From CAVVJA01 sp963779485 (GTDB lineage Bacteria; Actinomycetota; Actinomycetes; Mycobacteriales; Jatrophihabitantaceae): a stretch of DNA of 64,000 nucleotides. Below, piece by piece: positions 57,527 to 64,000 of this stretch (position 1 is the stretch's first letter; each line of letters begins with the position of its first letter). The notes beneath the pieces are model-generated. The model saw only the letters and a program-made list of their open reading frames with translations, ran no database searches and was not told where the DNA came from. The position numbers and the translations under genes were made by a program. The stretch lies in assembly GCA_963779485.1 (NCBI GenBank), contig CAVZYJ010000013.1:620001-684000 (forward strand), read 5' to 3'.

Positions 57527-58840
57527 TCAAGAGCGGGAGAGGAAGCGGTCGAGTACGCGCACGCCGAAGCGCAGCCCATCGATCGGAACTCGCTCGTTGA
57601 TTCCATGCCACATGTCGACGAAATCCAAGTCAGGCGGCAGGCGGGTTGGCGCAAACCCGAAGCATCGAATACCAAGCGTGGAGAACGACTTGGCGTCTGT
57701 GCCGCCGCTCATCAGGTAGGGAACGGCTCGCGCGCCGGGATCCTCCGAGCGCAACGCCTCAGCCATCGCGTCGATGACAGCACCGTCGAAGCTCGTTTCG
57801 ACCGCGATGTCCCGGACCAGGAATTCTCGCTCTATCCCGCCACCGATCAAGTTGTCCAGCGTCTCGAGCAGTTCTTGTTCATGTCCGGGAAGGAACCGGG
57901 CGTCGATCGTGGCTTCCGCTGTGCCTGGGATGACATTGGCTTTGTATCCCGCGGCAAGCATGGTCGGATTCGCCGTGTTGCGGATCGTCGAACCGATCAC
58001 GCGCGCGGCGCCGCCAAGCATCTGTAGCGACGGCTCCGGATTGTCCGGGTCGATGGGAAGCCCGGTGAGTTCTGCGAGCTCTTCGAGGAAGCGCCGCACT
58101 GTGTCCGTCACGACCACCGGAAACTCGTGCTGGCCGATTCTGGACACCGCGGCCGCGAGCCGGGTCACCGCGTTGTCGTCATGCAGCATCGAACCGTGGC
58201 TTGGCGTGCCCTTAGCTCGCAGCCGTAGCCAGTCGATCCCTTTCTCCGCGGTTTGGATCGCGTAGAGCCGTAGGTCATTCCCGATCGAGACGCTGTAGCC
58301 CCCGACCTCGCTTATGGCCTCCGAGCAGTCGGCGAATAGCTCAGGGTGGTTATCGACCAACCAATGCGCACCGCGCGCCCCGCCGGCCTCCTCGTCGGCC
58401 ACAAAGGCAAGCACGATATCGCGGGGAGGCCGGTGTTCACGTCTCGCCCAGTTCCGGATGATGGCCAGTGTCATGGCGATCATGTTTTTCATGTCGATGG
58501 CGCCACGGCCCCAGATATAGCCATCGCGCACCTCGCCGGAGAACGGGTGGACGGTCCACTCCGCCTCGTCCGCCGGCACCACATCAAGATGGCCATGGAT
58601 GAGTAATGGGGGGCGCGGATCGGTGCCAGGCACCCGAGCCACGACAGAGGCCCGGCCAGGTTCGGACTCAAAGATCTGGGCGTCGATTCCGACCTCGGCG
58701 AGCCGCGCAGCAACCCATTCGGCCGCCGGGCGCTCCGGATGGGTTGGGTTGGACGTGTTGATCCGGATGAGATCGCCGAGCAGATCAGCGACCTCGTCTG
58801 CCGGATCCAGAACGCGGCTCGTTGTCATGCCTGCGTTCAT
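57527..58840 (-). CDS. M20-family metallopeptidase
   Basis: 437 residues. Zinc-site motifs: LLIHGHLDVVPADE, WGRGAIDMKNMIA, FVADEEAGGARGAHWL (catalytic Glu) and VPYLMSGGTDAKSF, with the dimerisation domain in between. ArgE/DapE/ACY1 relatives cleave N-acyl or dipeptide bonds. It is upstream of and probably co-transcribed with lig. ATG 58840 or the internal ATG at 58828 (MTTSRVL) may be the start. Confidence 0.93.
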   Translation of the reverse strand: MNAGMTTSRVLDPADEVADLLGDLIRINTSNPTHPERPAAEWVAARLAEVGIDAQIFESEPGRASVVARVPGTDPRPPLLIHGHLDVVPADEAEWTVHPFSGEVRDGYIWGRGAIDMKNMIAMTLAIIRNWARREHRPPRDIVLAFVADEEAGGARGAHWLVDNHPELFADCSEAISEVGGYSVSIGNDLRLYAIQTAEKGIDWLRLRAKGTPSHGSMLHDDNAVTRLAAAVSRIGQHEFPVVVTDTVRRFLEELAELTGLPIDPDNPEPSLQMLGGAARVIGSTIRNTANPTMLAAGYKANVIPGTAEATIDARFLPGHEQELLETLDNLIGGGIEREFLVRDIAVETSFDGAVIDAMAEALRSEDPGARAVPYLMSGGTDAKSFSTLGIRCFGFAPTRLPPDLDFVDMWHGINERVPIDGLRFGVRVLDRFLSRS

Positions 58841-58874
58841 ACCAGCTCACGCCGGCCGGTTTGCCGGGCGCGTA

Positions 58875-60122
58875 TCAGTAGCGACGCCGGGAACTGCGGA
58901 TGCCGGCGGCGCCGACCACGCCGCTGACTGCGACAGCGAAGGCGGCGACCAGTACCGCGAGCACGGCGGTGCCGTTACCTCCGACGGTGTGTGTGGTCGC
59001 CAGAGGCTGATCGTTGGCCGCGCTCGACGCGGCCGACGTGACCCCTGCAGCCGATGAGAGCAGCGGTTGGGTGACGTTCGAAGCGCCGCCAGGGCGGGAC
59101 ATGCTCATCTCTCGTCCGGGTGCAGGTGGCAGCACCCCGATGAGTGGCGGGGTGGGTTCGAAACCGGGCCCCGCGGCTCCCCCACCGCCGCTGGCCGAAC
59201 CTCCGGGCACCGCCGGGGGTGTCCGGCTCGGCTCGGGCGATGTCGAGGGCGCCGGGCTGTTGGTGCTCGTCACGCCACCGAGGCTGCCGCTGGGTAGCGG
59301 TGTGGGTGCGGGGGTCGCGGTCTGCCCCGGTGGCGGTGGAAGCCCGACGGGCGGGGGGCCACTCGACTGCTCGCCGGGGATCGGGGTGGACGGTGGAGAC
59401 GTCGACCAACTGACGTCAGGCGAGGACGGGGGTGCGCTCGAGACGTCGGTCGGTCTGGGCTCGTTGCTTTCCGTCCAGCTCGGCGTGGGCGACTGCTCCG
59501 TCGTCGACGGCGCCGATGCGGAGCTCGATGGTGTTTCCGTCTCGGGCGGCCGCGATGATGGCGCGCTCGTTGGTGACTCACTCGGCGGTGGCTCGCTCGG
59601 CGGAGGCACGGTCGAGTCCGTGGTCGATGACGGCGGCTCGTTCGTGGCGGTGGGCTCGCTGGTCGAGGGTGGCGCGGTCGTCGACGGTGCCTCGCTCGAC
59701 GAGCCGGGTGCGGTGGTCGAGTGCCCAGGCGGCGATGGCTGAGTTGACGGTCGAGAGGTCACCGTGGTTGTCGATGTCGACGGACGCGCGGCTTTCGAAC
59801 TCGGTGGTGGGAGCGAAACGCCGACCCGCGTGGTCCCGAGTGAGGGCGAGTGCTTCCGGGTCGGACGTGGTTTCGACGTGGGTCGGGACTGCTTGGTCGT
59901 CGCTGGTGCGTGCGACGGCTGGCAGGCCCCGTCGTCGCGCTGGGGCTGGCAGCCGCCGTCCGAACTCCCGCCCAACGCCTCCGACACTCCGGGCGCCATG
60001 ACGGCAAGGGCGATCGCCGCCGCGCTGGCCAGCGCGAGAGCTCGCCACGGGGCTCGCTGTGGCGCTCGGTGGGTCACCGGTGACGTCCTAGGGGGGGTCG
60101 AATCGAATCGGGTCCGTCGCAA
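58875..60122 (-). CDS. secreted Pro/Ser/Thr-rich surface protein with C-terminal anchor
   Basis: 415 residues. Signal-like helix (ALALASAAAIALAVMAPGVSEALG) after an Arg-rich start. Then about 300 residues of Pro, Ser, Thr and Glu with PPSEPPPSESPTS-like runs, probably O-mannosylated via ppm1-derived donors, and a C-terminal helix (TAVLAVLVAAFAVAVSGVVGAAGI) with a short basic RSSRRRY tail. No LPxTG motif is present; the tail fits a membrane anchor or sorting-like signal. Family unknown. The sequence is low-complexity and may vary. Confidence 0.75.
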   Translation of the reverse strand: MRRTRFDSTPPRTSPVTHRAPQRAPWRALALASAAAIALAVMAPGVSEALGGSSDGGCQPQRDDGACQPSHAPATTKQSRPTSKPRPTRKHSPSLGTTRVGVSLPPPSSKAARPSTSTTTVTSRPSTQPSPPGHSTTAPGSSSEAPSTTAPPSTSEPTATNEPPSSTTDSTVPPPSEPPPSESPTSAPSSRPPETETPSSSASAPSTTEQSPTPSWTESNEPRPTDVSSAPPSSPDVSWSTSPPSTPIPGEQSSGPPPVGLPPPPGQTATPAPTPLPSGSLGGVTSTNSPAPSTSPEPSRTPPAVPGGSASGGGGAAGPGFEPTPPLIGVLPPAPGREMSMSRPGGASNVTQPLLSSAAGVTSAASSAANDQPLATTHTVGGNGTAVLAVLVAAFAVAVSGVVGAAGIRSSRRRY

Positions 60123-60314
60123 GGGGCGCGAGTCAGAATCTAGGCTTTGGTCCGATTTACCACCTATGCGTATAATAGTAGTTGTGAGACTCGCCTGAGC
60201 AGAGCCTAGCGCTAACCCGGCCTGCGCGGGACATTCTGGGCCCCCGTGTTCAGCCGGGGTGAGGTGGGGGTCGGGGGCGGTAGCACAGCCATCGGATAGA
60301 CTCGCTAGTCGCTC

Positions 60315-60399
60315 GTCCGGGTGGCGGAATGGCAGACGCGCTAGCTTGAGGTGCTAGTGCCCTTTATCGGGCGTGGGGGTTCAAGTCCCCCTCCGGACA
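60315..60399 (+). tRNA. tRNA-Leu (GAG anticodon)
   Basis: 85 nt, class II with a long variable arm. Acceptor GTCCGGG pairs with TCCGGAC (one G-U). The D arm is GCGGAATGGCAGACGCGC, the anticodon loop TTGAGGT with GAG, and the T arm GGGGGTTCAAGTCCCCC. CCA is not encoded. A TAGACT box lies about 13 bp upstream (60297-60302). Its 3' end borders an integrase remnant, the usual place for integrated-element attachment. Confidence 0.95.
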
Positions 60400-60485
60400 C
60401 AGGCAGACCCCAATGTTTCCGGGCCTCCCCGTCTGGTAATTCCGGCAAAACGCCGCCCGTGATACTCCGCTGATACTCCGACCAG

Positions 60486-60606
60486 TCATGAGCCGAGCAC
60501 CAGCGCGGCGAGCTTCGACGCGGCTTCTCGCTGCATACCGGGCAGGGTGTGCGGGTAGGTGCCGAGGGTGATCACCGCCGACGCGTGACCCACCGCTCCG
60601 AAACCA
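60486..60606 (-). pseudogene. C-terminal remnant of a tyrosine recombinase (integrase)
   Basis: About 38 codons ending in TGA: VGHASAVITLGTYPHTLPG, then MQREAASKLAALVLGS. The GH and the TY carry the catalytic His and Tyr positions of phage-type integrases. Upstream codons break off, so the rest of int is missing. The 3' end points at tRNA-Leu, 87 bp away, the arrangement of integrative elements of the pSAM2 type. Confidence 0.8.
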
Positions 60607-60776
60607 CCTTGCCGGGCACCCGAATAGTCGCAACGCGAACAGCTCGGTGGTGCCGCGCAGCTTCGGCCGGGCGACGTCCTCGATGCGCTTCGGTGTTTCT
60701 TGAGTGATCATGCACCTCAGACACTGGGGCCGGGCGCTCCGCTACGGCAGGGTTCATCAACAGAAGGAATGACAAC

Positions 60777-61265
60777 GTGTCCGTGCTCCCCGGGATGCGC
60801 GCTCGCCGATCAGGCGCGATCGTCAACATCTCCACGATCGGTGTCCAGATCATGCCCATGGGGTCGGGTTACTACGCCGCGTCGAAGGCTGCTCTGGAAG
60901 GCATGTCGGGCGCGCTCCACGCCGAGGTAGAGCCGCTGGGTATCTCCGTCACCGTTGTTGAGCCTGGTGCCTTTCGCACCGACTTCGCCGGTCGTTCGCT
61001 CACCCAGTCGAGCACTGTCATCGACGACTACGCCGATACCGCGGGCACACGCCGTAAGGAACATGACACCGCGCACGGCACGCAGCCGGGCGACCCGGCC
61101 AAGGCCGCCAAGGCCATCATCAGCGCGGTCGAGTCAGACGAGCCGCCCACATTTCTGCTGCTCGGCACCGATGGGCTCAACACCTACCGCCGGCTCGCCG
61201 CCGCCCGACTCGACACCATCACAACGTGGGAGCACCTCACCACAAGCACCGACATCAACGACTGA
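60777..61265 (+). pseudogene. short-chain dehydrogenase, N-terminally truncated
   Basis: 162 residues covering only the second half of an SDR: MRARRSGAIVNISTIG, the catalytic YYAASKAALEGM (YxxxK), EVEPLGISVTVVEPGAFRTDF, and a C-terminal tail. The N-terminal Rossmann part with the NAD(P)-binding GxxxGxG, about 100 residues, is absent. A GTG with AAGGA upstream could still drive a short product. The break lies in the same scar as the integrase remnant. Confidence 0.8.
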
Positions 61266-61562
61266 ACACGAACAGAGCTGCACCACGGGGTAAACAGTGG
61301 CCGTCGCGACACAGCGACCTGATCGAGACGCTAACGGATTGCCCAGCGACCGAGCGATGAGCACCGATCGCAGGGCAAGCACCGGAACACTCGGGCGTGG
61401 CGTTCGGCGTACAGTCAAGGCGCCGCTCGGCTCCTCATCGCTGACATCGGCTCAGCCCGCCCTCCGGCGAATGTCGACCGGACCCATCTCCAAGCGCACG
61501 GCACCCGGCGCGCGCACCCCTCATCACGCAGCGTCGGTGGCCGGTTCACGGAAGGGAAGATC

Positions 61563-61691
61563 ATGGGAAGCAAGAACAAGAACGGCCGCGAGATACGCAA
61601 GCCCAAGCAAGCCGCCAAACCCAAGACGGCCAAGACCGGAACCGACGCCACGCGGGTCGAACGGCAGATCAAGCTTCCGCACGCGAAGTAG
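61563..61691 (+). CDS. small basic Lys-rich protein
   Basis: 42 residues, starting MGSKNKNGREIRKPKQAAK with evenly spaced Lys and ending IKLPHAK. GGAAGGGAAG lies a few bases before the ATG. Similar short MxxKNKxGxExRKPK proteins of unknown function occur in other bacteria. Predicted disordered and possibly nucleic-acid binding. Confidence 0.65.
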   Translation: MGSKNKNGREIRKPKQAAKPKTAKTGTDATRVERQIKLPHAK

Positions 61692-61822
61692 CACCACTCC
61701 GACGGCCGTGTCAAGGCTGGTTTAGGTTCTCCGCGGCCGGGCCCCGGTCGATGCGCGGGAGCGTCTACCCGTCCCTGTCGCTATCGCGAGCGCGTCGATC
61801 GCCTCGGTTGAGCGCTGCGGCC

Positions 61823-62011
61823 TCATTCGTCCTCGCTGATCCAGATTGGAATGCCGGCAGAGACCAGAAATGACCACTCGCGTCTCTCTGTATCGGCTAC
61901 GGTGACCCAGCCGCCGCGTGTCGCGTGAGAAGCGATCGCTTCCGTTGCGCGTTTGGTGGCCATGTCGTCCAGACTGACCGTGAGGTCCGAGCCGTAGTGC
62001 AGAAAACCCAT
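61823..62011 (-). CDS. small hypothetical protein (MGFLHYGSD type)
   Basis: 62 residues. MGFLHYGSDLTVSLDD and the later WVTVADTERREWSFLVSAGIPIWISEDE resemble a small family in actinobacteria whose members start MGxLxYGS. I take ATG 62011 because AAGGAG lies 8 nt upstream; the open frame continues further with poor codon use. Function unknown. Confidence 0.6.
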   Translation of the reverse strand: MGFLHYGSDLTVSLDDMATKRATEAIASHATRGGWVTVADTERREWSFLVSAGIPIWISEDE

Positions 62012-62470
62012 CGCGCGCTCCTTGCGTGCTTCCAAGCCTAGGTGGAGTACCCGACAGCCCGCGTCGTCGCTCGTCCGCCGCGCGTCGACGGCGCCTTCGA
62101 CGCATAGATTCACCTGACGTAACCGTACTTGTAAACGCACCGCCCAGATGGGCAGCTCGCGGCTACGTCGAACCACGTGGCCGTGGTTGCGCCGGGCCGC
62201 CGCTGTTCTGCGCGACCACGAGGCGGATTTATCTGCGCCGTCCAAGCACAATGTGCGACGGCCGCTCAGGTGGTGCGGCGGCGACAGAGAAGGCCGCCGG
62301 TCCCATGGCCCGCCGGACGCGTGCCTGTCTGGCGGCACGGGCGGTGCCGCGGCGATGCAGGTTCTGCCACTGTGCCTCGACACTCGCAGCGCGCCCTATT
62401 CGGCGCGTCCGCAAAGTCGTGGCGACGATAAGCAGGATGTGCTCCGTCATCTGACGGTCCGCGCCTGGCG
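62012..62470. other. stretch without a confident gene
   Basis: About 460 bp of GC-rich sequence between two small genes in the tRNA-Leu island. Several long open frames exist on both strands, but they show Arg/Ala/Pro-rich translations and no clear ribosome site. I see no repeat or RNA gene here. Confidence 0.4.
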
Positions 62471-62659
62471 CTACTGGTCGCCCAGGGAACAGTCCCACTG
62501 GTGCAGATTGGCGGTGTCCTCTGCGGCCTGCAGCGCGTCCATTGTGCCGAGGCGCTTGTCCGCGCCGAAGTGGGGACTCCGCCACCCGCAGTCGCACTCG
62601 GCCTGGGCGAGGCCCTCGCCCAGGCCGACAACCCGCGTGTGGTGGGACGGGTTGTTCAC
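62471..62659 (-). CDS. small hypothetical protein with Cys/His cluster
   Basis: 62 residues: CDCGWRSPHFGADKRLGTMDA near the middle and HQWDC near the end. Cys-x-Cys-Gly-Trp plus later His and Cys suggests a small zinc-binding fold. Start is GTG 62659, 18 bp after the cold-shock gene. The family is not named; expression is uncertain because the ribosome site is weak. Confidence 0.45.
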   Translation of the reverse strand: MNNPSHHTRVVGLGEGLAQAECDCGWRSPHFGADKRLGTMDALQAAEDTANLHQWDCSLGDQ

Positions 62660-62677
62660 TGCGCCAACCAGTGGACT

Positions 62678-62881
62678 TCAGACGACGCGGACGTTCTCCG
62701 CCTGCGGGCCCTTCGGTCCGTTCGTCGTGTCGTACTCGACCCGCTGGTTCTCATCGAGGCTCTTGTAGCCGTTGCCGCTGATGGCGGAGTAGTGGACGAA
62801 GACGTCCTTGCTGCCGTCGTCGGGGGCGATGAAGCCGAAGCCCTTCTCGCCGTTGAACCACTTCACAGTGCCCTGTGCCAT
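62678..62881 (-). CDS. csp: cold-shock domain protein
   Basis: 67 residues, a complete CspA-like RNA chaperone. RNP1-like KGFGFIAPDDG and RNP2-like DVFVHYSAI motifs, then VEYDTTNGPKGPQAENVRVV. I use ATG 62881 (MAQGTVKWFNGEKG) because AGGAG lies 9 nt upstream; an ATG two codons earlier is too close to it. It binds single-stranded RNA/DNA and melts secondary structures. Confidence 0.95.
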   Translation of the reverse strand: MAQGTVKWFNGEKGFGFIAPDDGSKDVFVHYSAISGNGYKSLDENQRVEYDTTNGPKGPQAENVRVV

Positions 62882-63112
62882 CCTCATGCTCTCCTTCGGT
62901 GGAGCCGTACTGGCCATGCACACCGTGTGCATGGCATGGTCTTGCGGTGACGGCTCTCGATGGGGCTGAAAGGCCGACAGACGCAACTGCAACAAATCCT
63001 GCGTCGCGCATCGGGCCGAAGAAGGAACTGCTGACAACCGCCTACCACGGTAGCAGAGTCAGCGTGTCTCGGTGGACGTGGACGCGTCGTGCGCAGCTAC
63101 CTTAGCCAAGCG

Positions 63113-63165
63113 GTCGTGATCTTGGACTTGCAGCCCTGGGGCGACCATAAGTCCAAGATCACGAC
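63113..63165. repeat. dispersed inverted repeat, copy 5
   Basis: Arms GTCGTGATCTTGGACTT (63113-63129) and its complement (63149-63165), 17 bp perfect, 19-nt loop containing GCCCTGGGGC as in copy 1. It lies downstream of zwf. Confidence 0.9.
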
Positions 63166-63356
63166 AGGCAGTGCGCGACCGCGAGGGCCCATAAAGGGCT
63201 GCCAACAGAACGGTGCAGGCTCCGGCGAGAGCTGGGTGAGTCATCGCGGGAGCCTGCAAGCGCTTTCATACCATGATCATTCGCCCTGTGTCCAGGCCCC
63301 GAGGGTCGTGGCCTAGTTGCGAGCCCGGAAATGCCGCTCCGCGAGGTCAGACGTCG

Positions 63357-64000
63357 TCAGACGTCTCGCCAGCGCCGGCCGTCGCGCTCGATGAGTTCTT
63401 GGGCTTCGCGTGGTCCCCAGGTGGCCGCCTGATACTGCGGGATGGGTCCGGTCTCGGCGGCCCAGTACCGCAGCAGCGGGTCGACGATCTTCCACGACCG
63501 TCCGACCTCGTCGGCGCGAATGAACAACGTCGGATCGCCGACCAGCGCATCCAGGATCACCCGCTCGTAGGCCTCGGGCTGTTCCTCGTCGTAGCCAGCG
63601 GCGTAGGAGAAATCCATGGATGCCTTGCGGACCCGGAACTCGTGGCCCGGTACCTTCGCCCCGAACCGCAAGCTCAGTCCTTCGTCGGGCTGCACGCGCA
63701 CGATCAACGCATCGGGCTCAAGATTCGAGCCAGAGGTGGGAAACAGCGGCAGCTGGGGCGGCCGCTGGAACTCGACTGCGACCTCGGTGATTCGCTTGGG
63801 CAGTCGCTTGCCGGTCCGCACGTAGACGGGGACGCCGGCCCAGCGCCAGTTGTTGATATCGAGTTGCAGGGCCACGAACGTCTCGGTCGAGCTAAGCGGA
63901 TCGACACCCGATTCCTCGCGGTAGCCGGCCATGAGGTGCTCCCGCGTGCCGCCCCGGGTGTACTGGCCGCGGACGGCCCGCCGGGCGATCTCGGCCGGAT
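63357..64000 (-). CDS. zwf: glucose-6-phosphate 1-dehydrogenase, C-terminal part
   Basis: About 214 residues of the C-terminal domain, running off the end of the window. GQYTRGGTREHLMAGYREE (end of the substrate region), NWRWAGVPVYVRTGKRLPKR, RVQPDEGLSLRFGAKVPG and the terminal RWRDV are typical. The enzyme makes 6-phosphogluconolactone and NADPH at the head of the pentose-phosphate pathway. The active-site His-Asp region lies outside the window. Confidence 0.95.
   Translation of the reverse strand, partial: PAEIARRAVRGQYTRGGTREHLMAGYREESGVDPLSSTETFVALQLDINNWRWAGVPVYVRTGKRLPKRITEVAVEFQRPPQLPLFPTSGSNLEPDALIVRVQPDEGLSLRFGAKVPGHEFRVRKASMDFSYAAGYDEEQPEAYERVILDALVGDPTLFIRADEVGRSWKIVDPLLRYWAAETGPIPQYQAATWGPREAQELIERDGRRWRDV

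Noticed and set aside
60364..60711. 115-codon minus-strand ORF reading through tRNA-Leu
   Set aside because: It ends in the antisense of the tRNA, and the integrase match is in another frame.
62229..62597. Minus-strand frame with MTEHILLIVATTLRTRR
   Set aside because: Overlaps the small Cys/His protein in another frame, has Arg-rich composition and no clear ribosome site; could be real but not supportable.

Overview
The window is 64 kb of GC-rich chromosome from an actinobacterium. It carries a Pup-proteasome locus, mycothiol synthesis (mshC), RbpA, actinobacterial protein mannosylation and lipoprotein acylation (ppm1-lnt), PafBC and many actinobacterial DUF families. Gene order closely follows the mycobacterial rbpA/ppm1 and helY-tatC-pafCBA-prcAB-pup-dop-mpa-trmI-metH-mshC-uppP neighbourhood. 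The lineage-specific insertions suggest a non-mycobacterial actinomycete, perhaps Frankiales or a related order; that placement is inference.

Layout. 0-7 kb: a Lys/Ala-rich H1-like protein, a FUSC-type membrane protein, a DUF885 metallopeptidase-like protein with a phosphodiesterase, and rbpA. 7-13.7 kb: ppm1-lnt, a LacI regulator convergent with a sugar kinase, a 5'-3' exonuclease and a DUF4333 protein. 13.8-20 kb: a helY helicase broken by at least three frameshifts, then zur and a znuACB zinc operon with two candidate Zur boxes. 20-31.8 kb: tatC-pafC-pafB, DUF3866, a histidine phosphatase-GNAT fusion, pafA, an ECF sigma/anti-sigma pair, prcA-prcB-pup and a diguanylate cyclase. 31.8-32.35 kb: an intergenic tract with three tiny ORFs encoding MLAGHEWTKH, MLTGHEWT and MLTGHEWT, each behind a near-perfect Shine-Dalgarno. 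32.35-42.6 kb: dop, arc/mpa, ferredoxin, trmI, site-2 protease, a frameshifted RecB-like nuclease, HAD phosphatase, HicB-like protein and a frameshifted membrane protein. 42.7-60 kb: metH, PAC2, mshC, EamA exporter, SCO1664/DUF3090/phosphatase/uppP, aldo-keto reductase, RecD-like helicase, DUF5703, DNA ligase, M20 peptidase and a Pro/Ser/Thr-rich anchored protein. 60.3-63.2 kb: tRNA-Leu(GAG) followed by a scar of an integrated element (integrase C-terminus, truncated SDR, small proteins) and a cold-shock gene. The window ends inside zwf.

Functional links. Dop, Pup, PafA, PrcAB and ARC/Mpa together make a complete pupylation-degradation system. PafBC next to it is a DNA-damage regulator. The zinc operon and Zur form a self-contained homeostasis unit.

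Two patterns are not explained by ordinary genes. One is the tandem GHEWT mini-ORF cassette, placed divergently from the diguanylate cyclase and between pup and dop. The other is a dispersed family of inverted repeats built on GTGATCTTGGACTT/AAGTCCAAGATCAC, with five full copies and at least three half sites. Five frameshifts in three otherwise recognisable genes mean that either gene decay or base-calling errors must be considered.
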